A DNA stretch of 40,068 nucleotides from Parvibaculum sp. (GTDB taxonomy: Bacteria; Pseudomonadota; Alphaproteobacteria; Parvibaculales; Parvibaculaceae). This document shows positions 33,828 through 40,068 of the stretch, one piece after another (positions within the stretch are counted from its first letter, which is position 1; each line of letters opens with the position of its first letter). The stretch lies in NCBI GenBank assembly GCA_019635975.1, contig JAHBYM010000010.1, positions 1-40,068 of the forward strand. Reading direction: 5' to 3'. The position numbers and the translations under genes were made by a program. Below the pieces are notes generated by a model that saw nothing but the letters and a program-made list of their open reading frames with translations, did not search any database and was not told where the DNA came from.

Positions 33828-35109
33828 TGGCCGCCTTGAGGGAACGGGCCGGGGCGATGCGGAGTTGCGCGATCTGGTTGCGCTGGCGGCGCAGGACCTC
33901 GAATCGGAAGCCGTGAAACGTGAAGGTCTGGCCGACCTCGGGGATGGTGCGCGCCTCGTGGATGACGAGGCCTGCGATCGTCGTTGCCTCCTCGTCGGGC
34001 AGCGACCAGTCGAAGGCGCGGTTCAGGTCGCGGATCGGGACGGTGCCGTTGACGACAACCGACCCGTCCGGCTGCATGCGGACGCCAGCCACTTCGACAT
34101 CGTGCTCGTCGCGAATGTCGCCGACGATCTCCTCCAGAATGTCTTCAAGCGTGATGAGGCCCATCAACGCGCCGTACTCATCGACGACGAGAGCAAAATG
34201 CGTCTTGCGGCGCAGGAAGGCGTTGAGTTGGTCCTGCAGCGTCGTTGTGTCGGGAACGAACCAGGGCTTGATGGCGATCGACAGAATATCGATGCTATCG
34301 GCCGCCCACGACACGTTTGCAAGGGCGCGCAGCAAGTCCTTTGCATGCAGGACGCCAACAATGTTTTCCGGATCGTCGCGCCAGAGCGGTATGCGCGTAT
34401 GCGGGCTTGCCAATGCCTGCGAGATAACCTCGCTGTTGGGTTGCGATGCGTCGATCATCACGATGTTCTTGCGATGAACCATGACGTCGCTGACTTCGAG
34501 GTCGTGCAGGTCGAGAATGCCGCCCAGCATGTCGCGGTCGATCTTGACCACGCTGCCTTCGTGATGATGCAGATTGATGGCGCCGCGCAGTTCTTCATGC
34601 GCGGAGAGAACATGCTGGTTTTCGCCGACATCGAGGCCGAAGGGGCGCAGCGCATAGCGAACGACGAGCTGCACGGCCGCCGTAATCGGTCCGAAAACGA
34701 AGGTTACGACGCGCAGGATCGGTGCGACGGCGAGCGCCACGCGATCGGTATTGGTGATGGCGACCGTCTTGGGCGCAACCTCGGCGAAGACGAGCACAAC
34801 CGCCGTCATCACCAGCGTCGCGTAGACGACGCCAGCTTCGCCGAACAATGCGAGGAATAGGCTTGTCGCCAGCGCCGAGGCCAGAATATTGACGAGATTG
34901 TTGCCGAGCAGCACGGCGCCGATCAGACGTTCCCGGTCTTCGGTCAATGCCAGCACGGTGCGGGCACGCTTGTTGCCGTCTTCGGCGAGGCGGTGCATGC
35001 GCGCTCGCGATGCGGCCGTCAGCGCTGTCTCCGAACCGGAAAAGAACGCCGAAAACAACAGCAACAGCAAAATGGCGCCGAGAACGACGCTGAGGCCGAG
35101 GGACAGCAT
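33817..35109 (-). CDS. CNNM/HlyC-CorC family membrane protein with CBS domains
   Basis: 430 residues. An N-terminal DUF21/CNNM membrane domain (about 1-190) shows several helices and SAFFSGSETALTAASRARMHRLAEDG (partly quoted: FFSGSETALTAA). A pair of CBS domains (about 205-330, DVMVHR, PLWRDDPENIVGVLHAKDLL, FALVVDEYGALMGLITLEDILEEIVGDI) and a C-terminal CorC_HlyC domain (about 345-420) follow. Such proteins are linked to magnesium or cobalt efflux, or to ion homeostasis regulated by nucleotides bound to the CBS pair. The start is 1 bp after the aroB stop, so it is the third gene of an aroK-aroB-CNNM operon. Confidence 0.93.
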   Translation of the reverse strand: MLSLGLSVVLGAILLLLLFSAFFSGSETALTAASRARMHRLAEDGNKRARTVLALTEDRERLIGAVLLGNNLVNILASALATSLFLALFGEAGVVYATLVMTAVVLVFAEVAPKTVAITNTDRVALAVAPILRVVTFVFGPITAAVQLVVRYALRPFGLDVGENQHVLSAHEELRGAINLHHHEGSVVKIDRDMLGGILDLHDLEVSDVMVHRKNIVMIDASQPNSEVISQALASPHTRIPLWRDDPENIVGVLHAKDLLRALANVSWAADSIDILSIAIKPWFVPDTTTLQDQLNAFLRRKTHFALVVDEYGALMGLITLEDILEEIVGDIRDEHDVEVAGVRMQPDGSVVVNGTVPIRDLNRAFDWSLPDEEATTIAGLVIHEARTIPEVGQTFTFHGFRFEVLRRQRNQIAQLRIAPARSLKAATGD

Positions 35110-35110
35110 G

Positions 35111-36229
35111 TCAGGCGGGCTCCCGTTCCCGCAGTAGGGTGCGCAGGGCGCCGGGATCGACGTCGCGCGTGATGAAGGCCTCGCCGATGGCGCGGGCGAG
35201 AATGAAGGTCAGCTTGCCGTCCTGCACTTTCTTGTCCTGACCCATCAGTGCGATCAGTGCGTCGGCGTCGGGCAGTTTGCCGGGTATGTCGGCGAGGCGC
35301 GCCGGCAAGCCGGCCCTTATCAGGTGCTGGCGGACACGCACGGCGTCCTGCCCGGTGCAAAGACCGAGACGCGCCGACAGTTCGAAAGCGAGCGCCATGC
35401 CGACGGCAACGCCTTCGCCATGTACGAGGCGCTGCGAGAAACCAGTCGCTGCCTCCAATGCATGGCCGAAGGTGTGGCCGAGATTGAGGAGCGCGCGGAC
35501 GCCGCTTTCACGTTCATCGGCGGCGACGGTGGCGGCCTTGGCCTCGCAGCTCTTGACGATGGCGTGGATGCGCGCCTCGCGGTCGCCTTCCTTCAGGCGG
35601 TCGAGATTTTCCTCAAGCCAATCGAAAAAAGCGCGATCGCCGATCAAACCGTATTTGACGACTTCCGCGTAACCGGCGAGGAACTCGCGCATCGGCAGGG
35701 TTTCGAGTGCGGCAACGTCGACGAGCACAAGGCGCGGCTGATGGAAGGCGCCGGCGAGGTTTTTTCCCTGGCGGGTATTGATGCCGGTCTTGCCGCCAAC
35801 GGAACTGTCGACCTGCGAGAGCAACGTTGTTGGAATTTGCGCGAAGTCGACGCCGCGGCGCAGGATCGCGGCGGCAAAGCCGGTCAGATCGCCGATCACG
35901 CCGCCGCCCAGCGCGACGACGAGGTCGCCGCGCTCGATGCCGGTTTCGAGCAGCCATTCGGTCAGCTTTTCAAGTTGTGCGAACGACTTGGTGCTTTCTC
36001 CCGCCGGCAGGACGATCGTGTCGTGGCGTATGCCCGCCGCATTGAGGCTCTTTTGCAGGACAGGCAAATGAAGTTGCGCCACCGTTTCATCGGTGATGAT
36101 CGCAAGACGTGCGCGGCGCAGCAGCGGCTTCAGATGTTTTCCAGCATCCGCGATCAGCCCGGCACCAACCAGAATGTTGTAACCGCGATCGCCGAGATCG
36201 ACGGCGACTTTTCGAATGGCGTCACTCAT
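35111..36229 (-). CDS. aroB: 3-dehydroquinate synthase
   Basis: 372 residues from the ATG at 36229 (eight extra in-frame upstream residues lie inside aroK). AroB converts DAHP to 3-dehydroquinate in the shikimate pathway, using NAD and zinc. The NAD-binding [19 protein letters not shown], the [17 protein letters not shown] loop and the zinc ligand region [12 protein letters not shown] with later HGEGVAVGM are intact (partly quoted: [27 protein letters not shown]). It overlaps the aroK stop by 8 bp, giving translational coupling, and leads on to the CNNM gene. Confidence 0.97.
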   Translation of the reverse strand: MSDAIRKVAVDLGDRGYNILVGAGLIADAGKHLKPLLRRARLAIITDETVAQLHLPVLQKSLNAAGIRHDTIVLPAGESTKSFAQLEKLTEWLLETGIERGDLVVALGGGVIGDLTGFAAAILRRGVDFAQIPTTLLSQVDSSVGGKTGINTRQGKNLAGAFHQPRLVLVDVAALETLPMREFLAGYAEVVKYGLIGDRAFFDWLEENLDRLKEGDREARIHAIVKSCEAKAATVAADERESGVRALLNLGHTFGHALEAATGFSQRLVHGEGVAVGMALAFELSARLGLCTGQDAVRVRQHLIRAGLPARLADIPGKLPDADALIALMGQDKKVQDGKLTFILARAIGEAFITRDVDPGALRTLLREREPA

Positions 36230-36830
36230 TGCCGTCTCCGCCGCTCCGTGCACGGAATTCGTTCAGCTTGCCGATGATGGTTTCGACAACCGCTTCATGC
36301 GGGCCTTCGATGCTGTCGATGGCGATGTCGGCCTCCGCATAGACCGGGTAGCGCTCGTCGATCAGGCGTTTCATCGTGCTGCGCGGATCACCGTTCTGCA
36401 GCAGCGGACGGTCGCCGCGCTTGGCGACGCGCTTCATCAGCACGTCGAGATCGGCTTTCAGCCAGATCGAAATGCCGCGCGCCGCGATGTTGGCGCGGGT
36501 CACCGGGTCCATGAAGGCGCCGCCGCCGGTTGCCAGCACATGCGGCGGTCCGGCCAGCAGCCGGGAGATGACGCGGCGTTCGCCGGCGCGGAAGGCGGCC
36601 TCTCCGTGGCGGGCGAAAATCTCCGGAACGGTTTCGCCGGCCGCCTGTTCGATTTCGGCGTCGGCGTCGACGAAGTCCAGTCCGAGACGGCGGGCGAGGC
36701 GGCGGCCGACGGTCGTCTTGCCGGCGCCCATCAGGCCAACCAGCACGATTGACCGCACATCGGAAGGTGCCGGCGCAAGGACCTCGTCCATGCCCGTTTC
36801 CGCCGTTCTGCGTTGTTCGTTCCCAGCCAT
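36222..36830 (-). CDS. aroK: Shikimate kinase
   Basis: 202 residues from the ATG at 36830 (CAGGAAT before it; an ATG at 36872 would add 14 residues). P-loop kinase: Walker [10 protein letters not shown] (32-40), the shikimate-binding DADAEIE and GGGAFMDP regions, and the lid arginine in RGDRPLL. It phosphorylates shikimate in aromatic amino-acid synthesis. The first 25 residues are a variable, likely disordered extension. The aroK-aroB order with overlap is standard. Confidence 0.96.
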   Translation of the reverse strand: MAGNEQRRTAETGMDEVLAPAPSDVRSIVLVGLMGAGKTTVGRRLARRLGLDFVDADAEIEQAAGETVPEIFARHGEAAFRAGERRVISRLLAGPPHVLATGGGAFMDPVTRANIAARGISIWLKADLDVLMKRVAKRGDRPLLQNGDPRSTMKRLIDERYPVYAEADIAIDSIEGPHEAVVETIIGKLNEFRARSGGDGNE

Positions 36831-37147
36831 ATTCCTGTCCGACAGGCGACCGCGCCCGATTGGGGATCGCATTCAATATGGGCACGCCCCGCCTGCCCGA
36901 TATAGCCGCCTTAACCTTGCTGTTCTATTGTCCGGCCCGTTCTCAGCCCGAACCGGGCATCCGCGAAGCGGCGAAAGCCGCTATCCTACCGGATTGTTAG
37001 CACGGTTCCAGCAAGGGCGGGGCAGTAGATAAGGCATGGCGGAGCCCCGCCGCGCCCCATTTTCGCCGCAAGCGGGGCCTAAGGCTTTTCCCCGTTATGG
37101 CGGCATGAAACCGAAGGCCGCCCACGGCCCCGGAGAAGGAAGAAAAG
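36831..37147. other. Divergent gap between aroK and the small membrane protein gene
   Basis: 317 bp. It should hold promoters for both sides. A hairpin AGCGGC-GAAA-GCCGCT with a GNRA loop lies at 36967-36982. No confident promoter boxes, repeats or RNA gene are seen. Confidence 0.4.
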
Positions 37148-37291
37148 ATGAGCCGTGTGACCGGCCTCCTTGTCGCCATCGCCCTCGTCGCAGCGGTTTT
37201 CGCCGGTGGGCTCCTTTATCTCGATCGGGCAGTAGCGCCCGAGGTTCAGACTGTGGAGAAGGTTCTCCCCGATGGTCAGTTTCCGCGCTAG
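37148..37291 (+). CDS. Small single-pass membrane protein (47 residues)
   Basis: A short open frame with an excellent ribosome-binding site (GGAGAAGGAAG ahead of the ATG). Residues about 5-25 are one hydrophobic helix (LLVAIALVAAVFAGGLL), followed by a charged segment DRAVAPEVQTVEKVLPDGQFPR, so it is probably membrane-anchored with a periplasmic tail. No known family is recognised. Its last 20 bp overlap the start of the next gene in another frame, suggesting translational coupling and a shared function. Confidence 0.75.
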   Translation: MSRVTGLLVAIALVAAVFAGGLLYLDRAVAPEVQTVEKVLPDGQFPR

Positions 37292-39224
37292 GCGCGGGCG
37301 TCGCGCCGCCTGCTTCGCGCTCCTTGTCTCCGTCGGTATGCCGGCGGTACCCGGCCTCGCCCAGGATATGAACGTCCTGCAGGCGCCCGCCGGCATGGAA
37401 CCCGTTCGTACGCCGGCATTGCCCCCGGGGAGCGGCCATGCGGATGGACCGCGGAGCATCGTGCCGCCGGGCTATGGGGCAACCACGCCTGCGTCCGGCC
37501 TGTCGTCGCCGGACATGCAGGCCGTTTCGCCCGCCGTGCCTTCGCATCTATTTCCGACCGGCCGTCAATCCAGCGAGCCTGCCGTCCGTGTGCTGAGCGC
37601 CGTGCCGGGCGGCGAACGTTCGGATATCGAGATCGGTACGCTGTCCGGCGTCGATACGTCCAGCGTCGGGCTTGTCGGCATGCGGGATGGCGGCTTCGGT
37701 CCGGCCATGTGGGAAGGTGCTTCGCGCGCCGACATCGAAACCTATCTTGGCCGGATGCCGGTAGCGACCGGCTCACCGGTCATGGAGGATCTCGCGCGGC
37801 GTTTGTTGCTGACAGGCGCACGGCCGCCGGAAGGGGCCGGCCGTGGCGTTCCATTGCTCGCGGCACGCCTCAACAGGCTGCTGGCGGCAGGTCGTGCCGA
37901 CGAAGCGCTGCAACTGGCGATGGCGGGCGGTGCTGCCCGCGCGCCGCAAGTTGCGGTCGAGCTGGCGCGCGCGGCGCTGGCGGCGGGCGACGACAACCGC
38001 GCCTGCGCGGCGCTTGCCGATATTCCGCCCGGCAACGATCCGGCGCGAAACGACATGGCGGCTTTCTCCGTCAAGCTCAGTGCCTATTGCCAGATCGTTG
38101 CGGGCAATCCCGAGATTGCCAATCTGACGCTCGATCTGGCGCGCGAGGAAGGGCTCAACGATGCGCTGTTCTTCTCGCTGGCCGGTCAGGCCGCCGCGGG
38201 CATCAAGCTGCGCGCCCCGGAGCCGAACACGCTCAGCATCGTCGATGCGGCATTCTATCGGCTTGCCGGGCGCGACCTGCCCGACAACGTTGCTGAGATC
38301 GCCGAGCCCGCGTTGCTGCCGGGCCTTCTGCGCGACGGTGAATTGACGGATGAGGTGCGGCTGGCTGTGGCCGAGCGCGCGGCGCGTTACGACCTGATCG
38401 ATGGCCGCGCGCTCGCGGCCTATTACAAGATGCCGCGCTTTACCGACGAGCAGATGGCAGGCCTGCTGACATCCGACATTCCCGAAGCGTCTCCGATGCG
38501 GCGCGCCATGATCCATCAGGCGATCGGTGCGGCGGTCGCCGCCGACGACCGCATAAGGCTCTTCAAACTTGCTTTTGCGACGGGCGAGACGGCCGGGCTC
38601 TATTATCCGACGGTCGAGGCGCTGTATGATGAGCTTGCCGGCATGACGCCGTCCGACGCCTTGCGCCCGATGGCGCCGGCCGCGATGCGCGCATTTCTGG
38701 CGATCGGCGAACGCAGCAAGGCGGCGGAGTGGTTGTCGGTGATGAACGCGGCTCCGGGGCTCGGGCGTGACGGCCGTGAGCTTGCGGCGTTGATGCGGAT
38801 TTCGGGCGGCGCATTGGCATCGTTCGACAGCGAGGGCGTGTCGGCTGAAATCATTGCCGATCTTCGCTCGGGCGAGCGCACGGCGCAGATTTTTGCGGCC
38901 TGCGAGGCGATGCTACTCGATGCGCTCGGTCTCTCGCCGACGCCCGCCGTGTGGGAAGCGCTGCTCGATGCACGCAATGCGCTGCCGGGTGAAGCGCCTT
39001 CCGAGGCGCTGCTCGGTCAACTGCAGATGGCGGGCCACAAGAATGCCATTGGCGAAACGGTTTTGCTGACGCTCGACGTATTGGGTCTGGGTGGGCCCGG
39101 TACGGCACATCCCAGAGCGGCGGCGCAGGCGACGGCCAGCCTCAAGGCGGTCGATCTCGAAAGCGAGGCCCGGCGACTCGCTCTTGAAGCGCTTCTGGCG
39201 CGCAGCTTTGCCGGACGTGGTTGA
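37272..39224 (+). CDS. Large exported protein of unknown function
   Basis: 650 residues. A signal peptide (about 1-31, RARRGRR, hydrophobic stretch, VPGLAQD) directs it to the periplasm. A Pro/Gly-rich low-complexity region (about 32-110) follows. The remainder (about 120-640) is almost all alpha-helical, with repeated Ala/Leu-rich units such as LNRLLAAGRADEALQLAMAGG and LARAALAAGDDNRACAAL, resembling a TPR-like solenoid but without clean repeats. Such proteins often act as periplasmic scaffolds; the role is not known. It overlaps the 47-residue membrane protein gene by 20 bp and precedes xerD by about 20 bp, so the three may be co-transcribed. Confidence 0.85.
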   Translation: MVSFRARRGRRAACFALLVSVGMPAVPGLAQDMNVLQAPAGMEPVRTPALPPGSGHADGPRSIVPPGYGATTPASGLSSPDMQAVSPAVPSHLFPTGRQSSEPAVRVLSAVPGGERSDIEIGTLSGVDTSSVGLVGMRDGGFGPAMWEGASRADIETYLGRMPVATGSPVMEDLARRLLLTGARPPEGAGRGVPLLAARLNRLLAAGRADEALQLAMAGGAARAPQVAVELARAALAAGDDNRACAALADIPPGNDPARNDMAAFSVKLSAYCQIVAGNPEIANLTLDLAREEGLNDALFFSLAGQAAAGIKLRAPEPNTLSIVDAAFYRLAGRDLPDNVAEIAEPALLPGLLRDGELTDEVRLAVAERAARYDLIDGRALAAYYKMPRFTDEQMAGLLTSDIPEASPMRRAMIHQAIGAAVAADDRIRLFKLAFATGETAGLYYPTVEALYDELAGMTPSDALRPMAPAAMRAFLAIGERSKAAEWLSVMNAAPGLGRDGRELAALMRISGGALASFDSEGVSAEIIADLRSGERTAQIFAACEAMLLDALGLSPTPAVWEALLDARNALPGEAPSEALLGQLQMAGHKNAIGETVLLTLDVLGLGGPGTAHPRAAAQATASLKAVDLESEARRLALEALLARSFAGRG

Positions 39225-39243
39225 GTAACATCGGGTGATTGGA

Positions 39244-40068
39244 ATGTCGAAAGTATCCGTGGAGCGCGGGCTTCATCTCGAAGCCTTTCTCGAAATGCTG
39301 AGTGCCGAGCGCGGCGCTGCGCGCAATACGCTCGACGCTTACGAACGCGATCTGAAGGATTTTTCAACCTTCCTCGCGACACGTGGAAAAACGCAGACCG
39401 AGGCGACGGCCAGGGATATCCGCGACTATCTGGAATATATTGCCGCGCAAGGCCTGTCGGCGTCGACGGCAGCGCGGCGGCTTTCCGCGATCCGCCAGTT
39501 TCACGGATTTCTTTTTGCCGACGGTGTGCGCAAGGACGACCCCTGCGGTTCGATCGAAGGACCGCGGCGTGCGCGGCCCTTGCCCAAAACACTCACCGTC
39601 GAGGAAGTGGACGGGCTGCTGGCCGCGTCGCGGCTGGCGGCGGACGGACGGACGCAGGAAGAGGCGGTGCTCGCCTACAAACGCGCGCGGCTCGTTTGCC
39701 TGATGGAAGTTCTCTACGCCACAGGTCTGCGCGTGTCGGAGCTGGTCGGGTTGCCGCTCTCGGCGGTTCGCGGCGACGAGCGGTTTCTGTCGGTCAGCGG
39801 CAAGGGCGGACGCGAGCGGCTGGTGCCGCTGTCGGAAACCGCGCGGCTTTCCATCGACACTTATTTGCCGTTGCGCACGCAGCGGCTCGGCGACAAGACT
39901 TCGCCCTGGCTTTTCCCGTCGCGCGGGCGGCAGGGCCATCTCACGCGGCACCGGTTTGCACAATTGCTGAAAGATCTCTCGATTGCCGCCGGGCTCGACC
40001 CGTCGCGCGTCTCGCCGCATACGCTGCGCCATGCCTTCGCCAGCCATCTGCTCGCGAACGGCGCCGAC
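39244..40068 (+). CDS. xerD: Tyrosine recombinase XerD (partial, runs off window)
   Basis: The first 275 residues; the gene continues past the window end. The N-terminal SAM-like core-binding domain (about 9-95) is followed by the catalytic domain. The active-site residues present are Arg163 (ATGLRVSEL), Lys187 (SGKGGRERLVP), His259 and Arg262 (PHTLRHAF). The nucleophilic tyrosine lies beyond the end. XerD with XerC resolves chromosome dimers at dif. The family assignment as XerD rather than XerC rests on overall likeness and the aroK-aroB neighbourhood, so it is fairly but not fully certain. Confidence 0.9.
   Translation, partial: MSKVSVERGLHLEAFLEMLSAERGAARNTLDAYERDLKDFSTFLATRGKTQTEATARDIRDYLEYIAAQGLSASTAARRLSAIRQFHGFLFADGVRKDDPCGSIEGPRRARPLPKTLTVEEVDGLLAASRLAADGRTQEEAVLAYKRARLVCLMEVLYATGLRVSELVGLPLSAVRGDERFLSVSGKGGRERLVPLSETARLSIDTYLPLRTQRLGDKTSPWLFPSRGRQGHLTRHRFAQLLKDLSIAAGLDPSRVSPHTLRHAFASHLLANGAD

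Noticed and set aside
1..40068. CRISPR arrays, insertion sequences, rRNA or intact prophage
   Set aside because: No regularly spaced repeats, transposase motifs, rRNA sequence or phage structural genes were found on reading.

Overview
The window is about 40 kb of GC-rich chromosome from an alphaproteobacterium, most likely of the Hyphomicrobiales (Rhizobiales) or a Parvibaculum-like relative. This placement is inferred from gene content and order: a SUV3-type helicase followed by S4, TerB, FdxA and CarD genes; RpoH; a J-domain gene with cobS and cobT beside bolA; aroK-aroB-CorC; and XerD. There is no rRNA, CRISPR array, insertion sequence or intact prophage. Almost everything is chromosomal housekeeping, and the unusual points lie in individual proteins and in gene junctions.

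Layout: 1-3.1 kb (minus strand) holds a crotonase, a PilZ-like protein, a family 9 glycosyltransferase and a Cro/C1-type regulator whose S24 domain has lost its catalytic dyad. An AT-rich promoter/operator patch and tRNA-Arg(CCT) follow. 3.7-6.8 kb (plus) encodes a LuxR-type regulator with a degenerate receiver, a secreted thermonuclease-like protein and an M48 lipoprotein protease with a C-terminal LysM-like segment. 6.8-13.9 kb (minus) carries rpoH, a CarD protein with a long histone H1-like N-terminal tail, ferredoxin fdxA, a TerB-family protein, an S4 RNA-binding protein and the SUV3-like helicase.

14.2-25 kb holds an acyl-CoA dehydrogenase, an orphan PAS/GAF histidine kinase, a Sel1-like lipoprotein, methylmalonyl-CoA mutase, a small unknown protein, a DUF3108 exported protein, the mutase chaperone GTPase MeaB, rpmB and a VUT-family membrane protein. 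Mutase and MeaB together point to propionyl-CoA or methylmalonyl-CoA metabolism dependent on B12, and cobS/cobT at 29.7-32.7 kb encode two subunits of the aerobic cobaltochelatase that makes this cofactor.

25-29.7 kb has an exported phytase-like esterase family protein, a MATE exporter and an MFS exporter, with a SufR-like cysteine-rich regulator transcribed divergently from the MFS gene. 29.7-40 kb has cobT, cobS, a J-domain protein, bolA, a CorC/CNNM-type protein, aroB, aroK, a tiny membrane protein, a large exported protein of unknown function and the start of xerD, which runs off the window.

No complete new multi-gene system is evident. The best leads are the H1-tailed CarD, the two regulators that have lost the residues of their usual activation mechanism, the SufR-like regulator next to two exporters, and convergent gene pairs whose stop codons sit inside hairpins.
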